From: Toxotes chatareus
Taxonomy: Eukaryota; Chordata; Actinopteri; Toxotidae
Assembly: GCA_016801885.1 (NCBI GenBank)
Contig: CM028890.1
Span: 15,678,001-15,742,000 of the forward strand
Direction: 5' to 3'
DNA: 64,000 nucleotides
Position 1 is the stretch's first letter. The number at the start of each line of letters is the position of its first letter. Below the pieces are notes generated by a model. It was not told the DNA's origin. It worked only from the letters and a program-made list of their open reading frames with translations, and did not search any database. Below are positions 11,701 to 25,465 of this stretch, one piece after another. Position numbers and translations under genes: made by a program.

Positions 11701-12846
11701 GCAGAGCTGAAGGTCCACAGCGCAGCACAGGTACTGCGATGCTTTGTTTTGCTGCTTGCAGCCAAATCTGATGGCAGTTTTGTATAACTAAGAATCTATA
11801 GATTGTGTTGCATTCAAGATACTTTAACCCAGACCCATATTCATATCATTTTGTTTTTTGATTTAGTGAAAAAAAAAGCTTCTTCTACCTTTTGCCTTTC
11901 TTTTTATCTATTGGTAACCTCCCTTGAGTAAACCTCGAGCTTTCTCTCTTTGATTGTTCAGTTTTGACAGTGTACACTTTTTTTTTTTTTAACTTTGTGC
12001 TTTGGCCAGAGGGTGAAAACCTCTTGGCCAAAACCTTTTTTTTTTGTCATGGGTAAAAAAAGGTAATTGACAAATATATTTAATTGCAGTTTTGCTTAAT
12101 TGACACTATGTGAAATGAAGAAAAATAAATAATTAGACAATGTGACTAGTTACACACACAAAACAGACAATTTGGCTCCAGTGTATTGAACAAAGAGGCA
12201 ACTGACAAAGATGGAAAATGCATGTGTGTCTGTGTCTGAGTGCACGAGTGACTGAGTGAGTACGAAAAAAGTAAGAGGAGAAAAACGAGACAGGGGAGAG
12301 ACAGCGATGGGCAGGCCCAGAAAAACCATTATTCCAGCTGCTCATTCGCAGCTGCTCCCAATTGCTCCATTGCACCTCTTTCTCTCCGTTCATCACTCCC
12401 TCCATCTCATCCCTCCATACACTCATGTGTGACTGGCCTGTTTGTCGCTAAAGTAATGTTGACAAAATACTCCTGAGTCAGAGTACTTAGCTAGTGTGGC
12501 ACATATTTTCAATAATGTACACTTTAAAAGACGCTGCTGTGAAGATGTAGGAGAGGAAAGGAAAACATTGTTTGAGAGTTAAATAATGTAGTGGAGGAGT
12601 AGCCATGACTTTTTTTTTTTATATGTATTGCAATGTTAAAATATTTATTTTGTATATTTAAGATTCAAAACAAATATCCGAACTTTGTGACGTGATATCA
12701 AACATATTCATGGAAACACACACACATTCTTGTCATTCATTACAGAAAGTAAGGACCGGGCAAAATGTCCTCACTTTCCCAAAATGTCCTCACTTCAACT
12801 GTTTAAGATTCACACCGGTCCTCACACTGTACAGCCATACAAACTA

Positions 12847-12882
12847 CACGCACACACGCGCACACACACACACACACACACA
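12847..12882. repeat. (CA)n microsatellite
   Basis: Alternating CA with two early CG interruptions, intergenic. Confidence 0.85.
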
Positions 12883-13189
12883 TTGCATTATGTTGACTCA
12901 CCTCCTTCGATATTCCTGTCACAATTATCAGCCGGGTCCATCTCAGGGGGGAGGCTGCTGTTAAAACATGAGCAGTCCATTCAATACACTTCACCTAATC
13001 AGGGCTAAGCTGCTTGTGTAACTTCCAGTTCTCCACCCCATCAGGGTGTGTGATGAAGGCAGAATGAGAGTGCATGGCTTTCCTGGCAAGCTCAGGTGTG
13101 TATGTGCATGTGTGTTTGAGTCTTTGTGTGCACGTTCATTGTGTTGCTGTGGTGCATACTTTGGGCTTTGTTTGCCTCTCTCTCAGTGT

Positions 13190-13224
13190 GTGTCTGTATG
13201 TGTTTGTGTGTGTGTGTGTGTGTG
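13190..13224. repeat. (TG)n microsatellite
   Basis: TG repeat with a few early interruptions, intergenic. Confidence 0.8.
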
Positions 13225-14443
13225 AGACTCACACACAGTGGGATACTTAAGCCCAGAGGAGCAGAGCAACAGCAGGAACAGTATCTTAGTACAGTGAGGC
13301 AGCTTTTTAAGAAATTGAAAAGCTGCTTCTCTGTCACTTCCAGTAAGTGGACCCATTAACGAATACAGAGCCTTAATGGTTCAGGATTTGGCCCCCGTCT
13401 GAGGCAAATGTGCCTTTAAAGAGGATTCACCTGAACCTGGCAGGTGCAAAAGAAGAAGAAGGTGGAACACACAAGCTAGTTGTCTTGTTTTTCTTCTCTA
13501 CAAAAATCATACATTTTTAATAGTTGGCGTTTGGTCTCATATTTAGCCTTCAAGTTGTATGTAGCATAAAAAACACAGTTAAATCTACACGCACACATGA
13601 AACAGGTTGTGTCAGAAGGTTTTGTTTGCAGCTAAATGCATATGAGGAGGAAAGCTCTATTGGTATTGACACCATAATGCCACGCAGATACTTAAAGAAA
13701 ATAATATTTCAGGATTGGGATGATCATCCTTGCCATGTTTATTGAACTTGGTTTTAGCCTTGCTAATGGTATATCTCTAAGAAAGGCAATGTCGGTTTGC
13801 TGGTCTCTCATTACACTCTCATTACCAGACCAAAATATCTCAGCAAAATCTCATTCATGTTTCCCTCAGAATCAACTGTAATAACTTTGGTGAGCCCCTA
13901 ACTTTTTACATAGTGGTATTATGAAATCAAGCAATGCCCTTCCCTTCAGCCTCAGCTGTACTTTGTGTTAAGTGCTAATTATGAAATACGAGTGTGCTAA
14001 CATTTTATACTAAGATGACGAATGTGGTAAACATACCTGCTTCACATCAGTGTATTAGTATTGTTACCGTAAACTTTTTAGTATGCAAATGCATTTATCA
14101 CAAAGTACCACTATGCCCAAAAAGCTAAGCTAACAGGGCTGTAGACACTTAATCTTCTTTCAGTACATTTGTGCAAGTAGCAATGAATCAATGATGCTAC
14201 AGAGTGTGTTTTTCACTGTATTATGTGCTGCTGGATATACTTTTATGGAATACTGAGTAATGACCCACGTTCATTTTCACATTATGTACTTTTCTGACAA
14301 GTTAAACTGTTAATGTAGGATCACCTGCAGCTCCGTCCACAAAGAGGGCTCTCCCGTGTATTTGCAACTTTCACCGCCCACAACCACCCTTAAGCATGAC
14401 AGAAACATCCCCTCAATCCACCCCAACCCCCACCCCCTGCTAA

Positions 14444-14476
14444 ACCACCACCACCACCACCACTACCACTACCACC
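14444..14476. repeat. (CAC)n-rich tract
   Basis: Runs of CCA/CAC with TAC interruptions inside a C/T-rich stretch. Confidence 0.75.
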
Positions 14477-15075
14477 TCTTGCTCATTTTTGTCTCCTTTG
14501 CCCTTCCTACTCCCCCACCTCTCCACCTGCCCCCTCATTCCTCTGCGTAGGTGGATGCTCTCCTCTTTCCCTCTCCATCCATCTCTCTCTTCCTCTCCTT
14601 TGCTCCAGCTGCCCTGCCATGCATAATTAAGTTTCTAGTGGAAGTGCACCCTCCCACCCAACCTCCCTCTTTCTCGGTTTTCTCTTCCTCCATTTCTCTC
14701 CAGGTCGTTAGATGTTCCTCTCTTGCTCTCTTGTGAATAAGTCAGGTAAAGCCGGCCCAGGAGCAGAGGACTTCTCTGTTTTTTCTTTCACATCCCTCCT
14801 TCTTTCCCTTACCTCCTGCTCTCCTTGGGCTTACACTGGGGCCAAGTGCCAGGCCTGTCTTGTTAAGTGATAATGTTAAAATGCTAAATCACACCACCAC
14901 AGCCACCACTGTCACCGCCTCCCTCTCTGCCTCATTCTGTGGAGGGTCTCTGGTTTCACTTTGTGCTGTCATCCTATCCAGTCAGGCTCATCAATACACA
15001 ATGCAGGAGCTCCATCAGCCAGTGTATTTCTCTTCTAGTGTTAGACAAGGTGATGTTTCGGGGCCTGACCAACGC

Positions 15076-15111
15076 CATGTTAATGTGCATGTTAATGTGC
15101 ATGTTAATGAG
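15076..15111. repeat. 12-bp tandem repeat, three copies
   Basis: The unit CATGTTAATGTG appears three times in tandem, the last copy ending AG instead of TG. Confidence 0.8.
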
Positions 15112-18100
15112 TTTGAAGTATCAGACTTCCTTCTTTCGTTCAGTTTCATGTCTTTTTAATTTATTCAGCAACTAAAAACATTGGGTCAAATTCGTGGTCT
15201 CTCAGTTTCACTCCCACATTCTGACTCCACAATATAACAGAATCTAGCGGCATTAAATTTCAGAATCTCTTGGATTATCTATTCATAAAAGGTAAAATGT
15301 AAAAGGTATAAAACCCAATCTTTGTGAATGTGAACTATTGTAACTCAAAGCAAAAAATCACTGATGTCAGACATATCCAAGATGTATCCAAATTTAAAAT
15401 CTGGAGCTGCTGAAACCCTTTTTGGATAACTTCCACCTGGTAATGTTTTAAAGCAAATGTCCTGCACTTTAATTGACTATGTTCATTTAACAACAGTTAT
15501 ACTGAAAATGGAGGTCTTGCATTTTGCCAGCCAAATATAGTATAATATCATGGACAGTGTTCGACGGTAGCACATTACAGTAATGTAATTACTGTTTTCA
15601 GTAGTATATTTGTAGTGTAAAATGATGTAAAAGGTTTACTGGGAGTTTATGGACAGTTGATATCAGTTTCGTCTGTCTGTGTTCTTGGCTGTTTAGCTAC
15701 TCAAAATTTACTTCACTTAATTAAAATAAAATGAAGACCTAAGACAATGGATTCACCTCATCATTCCTCAGCAGTGAAACTGTTTGAACTCTGACTTTAT
15801 CACATTTGCTCTCAGGTTCGGTCTCCATGTTACTGTAATCCTTAGAAACGATGGGTGACCAGCTTGTTAGCCTACACTGTTTTATTACTATTACACAAGG
15901 TTGTCTGTCTTATCAGCTAATGCATTTTCCACCAGCTACTGTACCACTGACCCAGCCCTGTCTCCAGCTTTAAGGCTTTACAGGATTTAGCCTGGTAATG
16001 CACCTGGCTGCTCAGCCATAGCCAACATCAGGGTAGGATATCAGTGATTCGTTACATAGGCACGATGAAGTAATTACAAATGGCTGGATTGTATCACAGG
16101 ATTATAGAATTTTTGACCAAGACACTTTCACAACCCACTCTGCAGAAACTGCAGAAAAACGAAATCAGTTTTAAATCAATCTTTGTAATAGAATACAAGC
16201 CTGCTAAATTTATTTAACCATTAGCTTGCCCCTGCTGGAGTCTCTCCAAAGAAAACCTTTCCTGGAGATGAGGCAAGTGTTTATTCATGATTATAACATG
16301 TATCTAGTAGCCATGAGCACACTGAGAAGCAGTTCCCGTGTCAGACATTTCCATCGTACTAACTTGAGCCAAGCCTTGAACATTATCCAAGACCATCTGT
16401 TGGGTAGATCCTTCGATATGTTAATTAGGTTGTGAAAATCTTTTCTATTTACAATTGAGTGTCTTTGAATAGGGGAAATCTACTACGTCACAGTTGGATT
16501 TGCAATTGAATTTACTTTATATGAAAATGAACCTGTGGTGAACCACTTCCCTGAGAGGCAATGTCACAGATGTGTGAAGTCACTATTAATTATTATTATT
16601 ATTTTATTTATTTTTTGTCAGCTACATAAACCTTTGCTTCTAGTGTCAATACCTTTGATACCAATCTGGGTTGTATACCTGTGAAGATTATGGGAACTTA
16701 AATCAGATGTTTTATTACAGAGATGATGAATATGTTCATGTAGAGGTGTTTAGTACATGGACAACCAAATTTTTAATACAGAATACTCAAGCTGAACTGA
16801 AAGTACTGCTCAGCACTGTCACTGACCGAATCAGTATATTTTTGGATTGGAGCTCCTCTTCCTGGTGATTCATCATTTTAATTTTGTTGATGGAAACTGT
16901 GACGAAATATATTTGCCAATCATATTTATCATCCAGCTTTGACAGTGACATCAGTCATATCAATCATCTCATCTGACGCTCAGCAAGAATACAAAAAAGT
17001 GAATTTCCCCAAATGTAGAATTACCCCTTTTACGGTATCTTAGCCATACTTTATTACAGCTGTGATGCGAGTGCTTTTATCATGGTGATTCCTGATGGTT
17101 CATGTGGATTGATGCAGAGTAGTAGGCAGCCCACTCGCTACTCCCTGAGGCAGAGGGAACTCCATTTAGTTCCTTGCATTATGGCTGGATAACATGGAGC
17201 TTGTATCATACTTTGCTGTGAGATGAACCTGTCAGTCATTTACAATGAAACACTCTTGTAATGTGCCAGCATCAGTTACTCAAGTACAGCTCTTCATGAT
17301 CTTGATGTAAAGTAAAGCAATGATGTAAACAAATTCAAAATTTAACAGCCTGTGTAATCCTGTGTATGTGGATTCTGTGTCAGTCTGTGTTTTCTCACAG
17401 TTTTACCACTCTGCTTATTCAAATCTCCAGAAAGAGCTTTAGTCACTTTCTAAAAAAAGGGACTGACTTGACATAATGGGAACATTGTCAAAACAACTTC
17501 AATCTTTAACTCTTCCCTTTAAGTCCCAATCAGTCATGTTTTTGACTATATACATTGAAGAATTTCCATATACATTAATGAAGAGCTGCAGATGAAAAAT
17601 CAACTCTGTGTTTCATAGCTGATCTGGATAAAAATACAGGTTTGTTTAAAAGAAGTTTCACGAATATTTCTTATAATTATCACACCTTTTAGAGCATCTG
17701 AACCTTAAAAAACCTTTAAAAAATTAATCTACTTGTGTTTTAGAGTTAGTCCTTTTATGAAAATATACAATAAATCAGTTAATATGAGATTTATAAGAGG
17801 TTCCCATCTTTTAGTTCAGTTTTTTTGTTGTTGGGTTCCCCATTTGTTTATGTTTGCATCACAGTGGTTTTAAGAAATGGGCAAACATGAGACAGAAGCT
17901 CTTAAGCTGTTCTGTGACAAATGTATGCTGAGTAATTCTAGATTCAATTATTCATCCTCATGTGCACAGCAGCATGTGTGCACATACAGTACAGTACAAC
18001 ACATCTATGGGTTGTATTCCAAAACCATGCATACATATGTATGTACAAAATCTCTGATGCACAGCTTTTCTCCTCTCTTTGTCATTCTCACACATGACTA

Positions 18101-20958
18101 AAAAAACCTAAGCCCTGAAATCCTCCTCTTACAGCCTCGGCTTTGAAATACAATCCATCGCAGTTCATGATGAAGAAGCAACTGCTGTAAAATCCAATTG
18201 GAGGTTTATGGAGATAGATGGAGATGAATACCTCTCTCTGACATCCATCTCCCTTTCTTTCTGCCACACAAATGCACAAATATGGACGCACACTCGCACA
18301 TGGACACACTTCCTCTCGCTCTCAGAGTTACATGAAATCCACCCACAATTATACAGGCTCCTGCTCACAACTGCAAGGGAATCTTTTTGCAGCCTGGGTC
18401 TGGTCTCAGTGGGCAGCGCTTCACTGCTGAGTGTGCAGCCTCTCTTGCCTTGGTGGGGGCAGGCCTCCTCTGTCGAGGTATTATCCACTCCCATCTAATA
18501 TTCATCAGCTGCTGGGAGATTGGTGAAGACAACTCAATCTGATAGGCTAATGATGCACCGAGGTGGTCGGTGTTGTTGTGTGCACATGCAGGTATGTGAG
18601 CCCACATTAAGAAGGTATAAACAGTGCACACATGGGAGGGCATGTGCATGGAGGCTGGGGCTTGCCACCAGAATAAAACACAGACTTTTACAGAGGTTAT
18701 AACCAGTTCATTAATGTATATACAAAAACTTTTCAGCTATCATTTTACAATGAAGTTAAAAAGCGAAAAATAATCCAACATTTAAAAGATGTAATCATTT
18801 TCTTTTCACAAATGTATTGGGCCTTTTAAATTCCCCATGTAGTAAACACTGTTATTTGCTAACAATTTACCACAGTGTGAAAACTGTTTATAAATTGCTG
18901 AGGCACACTCAAGCCTTTCAGGTCATGTGTGCGTATGTGTTTGGGAGAGTATGACATGTGATGATGGGTCATGTGACAGCACACGTGTGCACTGTGTGTT
19001 TCAAGTGTTAATGGATGGCCAGCTGTTCTCATGCAGGGTACACACACGACAACATCTCACTTTTTTCTTATTAATAGACATAGTAAGAAGTATGACATGG
19101 GCAGTATGAGTCAGAGATCATGAGATGATGTGTCATGCTGAAGCACGGAGGGCCCCTAAAATCACTGGGCCATTACAAAGATGCAAGTACATGTAAACAC
19201 CATGTAGTTAATAATAATAATACAGAGTTGACACTAATGTATGGGCTAGTGACTTTATATCAGTCTTAATAAACAGTAGATGTTTTCAGAAAAGCTTATA
19301 CCAAATGGTAAAACAGACAACTTACACACTGCATAACACAACAGTTTTCCAAAACTCCATATACATGTGTTTACATGTCTGTGAATGAGCATCAAAAACA
19401 AGAAGTACAGCTGCAAAACATTCAACAGAGGACCGGTCCCACAATGCGTCTCCACACACACACGCCTCTGAGTCATACCCCCGCCCGCTTATCCCCCTCT
19501 CTCCTCTCTCCTCTTCCCCTTTCCCTCTCTTTCTTTTGAGCATCCATCACTGTCTACGGCAATGGACTGCGAAACAAATTTCTATCACTATACATTACAG
19601 GTTAAGAAAGGGAGCTGGGAATGTGTTATATATGTCGGGTTCAATTTTTATGTAGTGTCTACGGGCTCGTCCATCATTGCTCTGCTAGGCACCCTTGTGC
19701 ACCGGGCCCCTGACGAGGTGTTGTCTTGGCACCGCTATCAATCAGCCTATGCTTGCCCGAGCCCTGTGCCCGATGTGCAGGAGGGGGCATGTGTTGTAGC
19801 TGCAGGACTCCCTCCTCCTTCCAACCATGCACTCCCTCCCTCTCCTGTGCCTCCATGACAGTGACGCCAACGCTCACAGTCATTTGTCATTTGAATGGTG
19901 CATTTAGAGCATGTGTTTTTGTATCCCGGGCCTTCGTCCCTGCGTGACCTCTGCGGGTCTTCCTTTTCTTCTCGGTACTGAGGAGTACTCTGTGCTTTTA
20001 ATAACAGGGGATGATTGGGTAATAATTGTGCAGGCCATGGGGTAAACAAGGTTAGCTTTAACCCACCTGGCCTCATTCAACCATGCAGTGGTCCCTGGGT
20101 CAGAGCTATTCAGAAAACATGAGGTGGATGCCTTCATATGAAATACATGTAAACCCCAAGTGTATAACCAAGAAAGGGAGCATCATATAAACAAACAGCA
20201 CATTACATTAAACAGTACTTGAGGTGAAAGTGGTTAGATGCCTCGCAGCGCTTTGATTTGTGGCTTCTTCACCTCATATAATTTCAGCCCTGCAAGGCCA
20301 TGAACCTTTACCTTTAGATGCCTTAATGTGTGCATTTACTCTCTCCACATCTTTATAGGTGACATACAGGGTTAAACAGACACAGGATGCTGATGCATGT
20401 ACCTTAGCACTGAGGCTACTGCTAGACTAATCCAAAGTCAGGCGGATTATGATTTGAGGAATACTCCTTCGTCCTTCACACTCCATGGTGAAAGTCAGGG
20501 AGCATGGGGGTGTAGGGGGTGTTTTTTTAATGGGGGAGGGGGGGTAGAAGAAGGAGGGAGATGGGTGGAGGGCTTAATTAGGCCAGATCACTGCCGCTCT
20601 CCACCAGCGCCACAGCCACCACCATCCCCAGTCCCTACACTATTCCCTTAGATCCCATCCACTTAATGTTCTGTGAAATCATATTCCATTCCCCAGAGAA
20701 GAGAGAGAAATCAGAACAATAAAATGACACATTTTACAGAGAGGCAGCACCACGGGGAAATAGACTGTTAGTGACACGTGGAAGATGTTGTGGGCTGATG
20801 GATAGCAAGCACATCTGTCTGGCCCATTACCAACAAACAGCATCAGGCCCAAAGTACGTTAGTGAAGAGGAAGCTTCTGCACTTCAGTCAACTAAAAACA
20901 AGAAGTCACTATTGTTTTATGTCCAATTAGATTGTTGTTATAGTGTCTACATTAAGCA

Positions 20959-20990
20959 TTAGGATGCCCCTTCAACAAGGGGCATCCTAA
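20959..20990. repeat. Perfect 14-bp inverted repeat (hairpin)
   Basis: TTAGGATGCCCCTT, a CAAC loop, then AAGGGGCATCCTAA: 14 paired bases without mismatch around a 4-base loop. It is intergenic and has no known partner feature. Confidence 0.85.
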
Positions 20991-23900
20991 CACAAAATTT
21001 GGCCTCACACAGATTTCTACTTTAAATTTACTGTGGTAAAACAACTTTGTGTTTTAGATCAAACACCTGCTCATTCTGTCTTACAGACGCAGAAACATTG
21101 AAGTTGAGGAAAATGGATTTCAAATTTTCAGGCTGGCTGACTGCATATAAAACAGAAAGGCTGTAATGCCTCCCTTTTATGCCTTTTCACAGAATAAATC
21201 ACTTTAAAATTCTGTATATTTAAATATATGATTTAAACGTCGCTACCATGAATTTCGCCAGAATGAAAAGATGAGAACAGCTACTGAAATCTGCTAGGAT
21301 AGTTAAAAAAAATCGTACAGCTTTTAGCTTTAGCTAAGGCTAGCCGAGATTATCTCCCCAACTAGCTTTCAGCTTTTACTGCTGGGAGCTTGGCTACTGC
21401 AGATTTTTAAAAAGCTGTTTTCACAGAAATTATACAATATTATAATATCCTTGAACTGGTAAAACTGATTCAGGTCTTGACTCTGTTTTAACGAAATAAG
21501 CATTTAATGCATTTTGCCTTTTTAGGACAGTTTGGCCTTGAATGCCCAGAGATCACAACCTGGGACTTAACTTTAATTTAAAGAAACAAAAGTGGTGCAT
21601 TCAGCATACACTGAGAATTGGAAAAAAAATGAATAGTTGTGACAGCGACTCTCTAGGGCAACTGCCAAAAATACTCTGTCGCCATAAGGGCTTGTTGAAA
21701 AAACATGCAACAGAGCAAATTTTTTAAAATGTCACCATGTCCCTCGAAGGTTAAAACAGTGCTGCTAATAGCTGATAGTTGGTCCACTGCAGATTATGAC
21801 CGTGACGTCAATTTTGAATTAGAGCTGCATCCTGTAACAGGCAATTCAAGGTATGCACTTAAATTCTCAGATGAACAGACCTTGTTACAAATTAAAGCTA
21901 AGCTGCTTTAATTCCTTAATTAGAAGTGTCTCTGTGTCATTGTTCTGTGTTTCTCTCAGCTCCGTTTTAAATTAGCCACAGTCACCCAAATTTACACAAG
22001 CAGAACGGTCGAACTGTAAACTTATAAATGTTGCATTGTGAACAACAAAGTATTGTTGCTTCTGGGTGTGGCTGAATCCTCCTGCTCTGCACTTTTTTTC
22101 CCTGAAGCAGAACGAAGGGAAAGAGGCAGTGAGAAAGCGAAGATGTCCAACAAAATGGAGGTAGTCAAATAGAGAGAGTGCCCTCGTGCAGAGAGACATG
22201 AGAGAGACGGGTAGGCTGTCAGGGAGGAAGACAGAGAAAAAAGCTGGACCAGCACAAAGATACACATGGAATACAAATAATACACAGACTGGACCAACAG
22301 CTGGCCAGACAAAGACAGACAGGCGAGTTGACATACACATGGAGACTGATGAATAAGAAGACATGCAGGCGGACAGGGTGGAGGAAATCCAGACATCCAT
22401 GCAGAGCAGCTGGATGGTAGACACACCGACGGGCAGCACGGACAGACCTGCTGCCTCTCCACACCTCGAGGACACTTTGGCTGTAAGGAGAAGCTGAAGC
22501 TAATCCCCCTCTCTGTTTAGAGAGTTGGGGCCCTTCAAGAGCAGAGAAAGTGGCTTTGCTCCCCCACCAAGGATAGAGAGAGAGATAGAGAGGGAAAGAC
22601 GCCCGGCATTTTCCAGCAGCCAGATAAGCATCTGTTTTTTTCATTAGGACACAAGGCAGTATTATCATCCAGAACATCTGAATGTACCCCATCCACTACA
22701 CTCTTTCTATCACGCTCCCCTCCAATCATTTCTAATGCACTCAGTCTCCTGTTCCATGCTCCCCTCTCCCTCTTCTCCCCACGTCTCCCACTCAATCAGA
22801 CAACCCTTTTTTTTTTTTTTTTTTTAATTTTAACTTTTGTTTTATTCCTTGCTCCTGTTCTTTCTCCTCACTTCCCTATTTAGGAGGGAACAGTGCACCA
22901 TTAAATTAATTTTCAAGATACTTTCAGCTAAGTTTTTTGTGCCAGTGTTTTTCTGTGGTGAGAACTTGACGAATTCTTGTTCCTCTATGTTGCTCGTTAC
23001 CGGAAATGAGGGCTAATTATTTTATAGAAATACAACAAAGTATCTGTTTGTCTCCAGGAAAGGTTCCCACTTCTCTGTGTGCTATCAAAGTGCTTGAAGA
23101 GATCATTTATGTATACCTTAACCATTTTAAATGCAAAGCAGTGTACCTGAGGGTTAAGCAGTTGTGTAAATGATGCAACAATGATGAAAGAGAAGATGCC
23201 AGTGCAGCCTGTTTTTTGTTTCTAAGGCTTAATGGCACACGCACACGAAAAACAATGAAGCCATTCATGACTTTTATACATTAAGTCTAACTAATATGCC
23301 AGACGACAAGCAGGAAGATGAAAGCCTGCCTGCAGATGTTCCAGGATTTTTTTTAATTAGTGAGAATCATTAAATGGCCGATTCTTCTGCCAAGCAATAA
23401 CATTATTATTAAAAGTTTACTGATCGTACTTTTTGAGTATCATTGGTGGTTGCTGAACATTTCAATAGGCTGTTGTTTGTGTGTGTGTGTGTGTTTAATA
23501 TATATACATGTGTATATCTATATCTCCCCTCTGCGGCAATTTTGCCTGCTCGTCTTTCTCTCAGTAATTATACGCCTCTGAATAAGTGCCTGAGTGAATA
23601 ATGCAACCAGCTGGAGGAGTCCTCTCTGATGCCTGCAGGTTTTTTTTTCTTTCGTTCTTTTTTTTTTTCTTGTGGTGGTATGGTAGTGCCTGTGCCTGGG
23701 TCTCCCCCCGCCGTGTGACCTGCAGGTGACGGAAACCCTCGACGCCAACATGGCAGCAGGAGCTAAAAATAGTCCGCTGGTGATAAATAATAAAACCTCT
23801 CCCCATATGCCAGGCGTCCCTTGACGTTCCTCGTGATTTCAGTCTGTGCGGCTAATTGTATGACTTAATTTGTAGGGCACGTATTGTAAAGAAATGTGAG

Positions 23901-24639
23901 TGCTCAGGCTATTAATGGTGTGCATTAGTTGGCCTTTGTGAACGCAAAATAAACACAATACCCAGCAAATCAAGAATATCCTGTTCAGCTATTAATAGGA
24001 TTAGATAAATAAACCCCCAAAGTTAAAGAAATGCAAAAGCCTTATGTTTATAATAGACACACTGGGAAAGCACCATCAGGTGTGCATATTTATAACCTGT
24101 TCAGATTTATCTCTAAGGAACAAACACCAAGTAAATATGAAATTTTCTAATCGTGACTTCTCGTTTAATGATTTTGGACGTAAAAGGTCTGAAATCAGTT
24201 CAGTAAATGACAAATAGATATGATATATAGGTATGCATCAGTAATAGCTATGGAAATACACTGCATTATAAATCTAAATGCCATTACAGGTTTATTACTT
24301 TAGTTTTTTTTGTTTTGTTTTTTTTGCTGAACACTCACCCTGATCAGCATCCTCATATCCCCCTCATCTCCCACAATTCAATTACACACACTATTATTCT
24401 GCACGATTTCTTTTTTCTCCACAATCTCATTCAAATACAGCTGTGTAATTTAAGACTGGTGTATATTTAAAAAAAAAAAAATCATGCTAAATCAAAGAAA
24501 GCAGTACCGTCCTGTGTGGAGAAAATGACACGGCGCTCCCTTTTCTGTTTTTCCTGGCTGTCTGGTCACGATTCAAAGCCCTCACAGCGGGGAGCTTTGT
24601 GTTGATGCTGCTGCAGTTGAAGTCCGCATGGGAACCCCC

Positions 24640-24780
24640 CCCCATACAAATCCTACCCCCCTTCTCTCCTCTCCTCCCCTCTTCTTCCCCTCTCTTCCTT
24701 CTCTCCCTCCTCTTCATCCCTTCCCTGCTGCTCCTCTTCCTCCTCCTCCTCCTGCTGCTTTCTCTTTCTCTCCTCCACCC
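24640..24780. repeat. CT/CCT-rich low-complexity tract
   Basis: Almost pure pyrimidine on the + strand. It creates long spurious Arg/Glu-rich (minus strand) and Pro/Leu/Ser-rich (plus strand) open frames. Confidence 0.75.
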
Positions 24781-25103
24781 ACGCACGGCTCTCCACGACC
24801 AAGGGGCTAAAAATAGCATCAGGAATCCCCGCATCAATTCAAGGGGGGGGGGGGCGTCAGCGCACACAAGGTCATAAAACCTCCCTCCAGTGCTTTTCTT
24901 GATTTGTCACAGCTCCCATCAGCATTTTTTTCCGGGAGACCCGCACCGTGTCAGATTTTATTTTATCGTCCTGAATTGATAAAAGTCCAAATTGTATCGA
25001 TCCCCTGTAAATCAGATTTAACGCCCCTCCTATAATTAATTTCATGTCACAGAGGTGGAAATGAGATTTCACTGCAGACTCAAGGCAAACATATATATAT
25101 ATA

Positions 25104-25108
<5 letters not shown>

Positions 25109-25135
<27 letters not shown>
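25109..25135. repeat. Poly(A) tract
   Basis: About 27 A in a row, preceded by an (AT)n stretch at 25091-25102, upstream of the putative exon at 25345. Confidence 0.85.
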
Positions 25136-25243
25136 GCTCAAACGAAGGACTTTACGTTGCAGAAACCGGGTTTCCTCGGAGCACAAACAGGTGGAGGAGA
25201 GGGAGAAAAAAAAATACACGAGAAAAGAAAGAGGAGCGAGCAG

Positions 25244-25248
25244 CCAAT
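25244..25248 (+). promoter_or_regulatory. CCAAT box candidate
   Basis: CAGCCAATAG about 100 bp before the ATG at 25345. It agrees with a promoter for that exon, but no TATA box or initiator is clear. Confidence 0.3.
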
Positions 25249-25344
25249 AGCCGTAACAAAAAGCTGAGCATGTGCTTGGAAACAAAAAAAAAATCAGAGC
25301 GTGTATTCCCCGTTTTTTCATGCTACAAGCGACAGGAGACTGCA

Positions 25345-25465
25345 ATGACTGGGAGAGCCCCTATTCTTAGTAGGAGACTATTGATCGTCTTGCTGTCATT
25401 TATAATCATTGTTGATGCGTCTTCCGCAAGCAGAGAGAGCCTGTGCAAGCTCCATCTGATAAAAG
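25345..25465 (+). CDS. Putative first coding exon of an unidentified secreted or membrane protein
   Basis: ATG with a purine at -3 opens a 40-codon reading frame: a basic N-terminus (MTGRAPILSRR), a hydrophobic core (LLIVLLSFIIIV), small residues suited to signal peptidase (DASSAS), then RESLCKLHLIK. It ends at a GTATGC donor (25466) in phase 1. A signal peptide followed directly by a phase-1 intron is common in first exons of secreted proteins and receptors. I do not recognise the family and found no matching second exon. It lies 6 kb upstream of the kcnn1 first coding exon on the same strand, so it could belong to a gene nested in the interval, extend into kcnn1 intron space, or be a chance open frame. 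Confidence 0.35.

Larger units (their letters stand above)
7160..25240. other. Long intergenic region
   Basis: About 18 kb with no supportable gene on either strand. It holds microsatellites, an LTR-like repeat (8313-8720), CT/CCT-rich stretches (14350-14720, 24640-24780), a CAC-rich run (14444-14476), a 12-bp tandem repeat (15076-15111) and a perfect hairpin (20959-20990). The longer open frames on both strands (for example around 22000-22700 and 24487-24867) lie in low-complexity purine/pyrimidine-rich sequence and show no domain. Human synteny would place JAK3, RPL18A, SLC5A5 and CCDC124 between INSL3 and KCNN1; none is visible here. Confidence 0.5.

Noticed and set aside
21972..22795. Overlapping minus-strand frames of 146-167 codons
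   Set aside because: Three frames are open at once in AGAGA/ACAGA-rich low-complexity sequence, and their Ser/Cys/Leu-rich products look like reading of simple sequence.
24487..24867. Minus-strand Arg/Glu-rich 126-codon frame
   Set aside because: It is produced by the CCT/CT-rich tract; no splice or promoter context.
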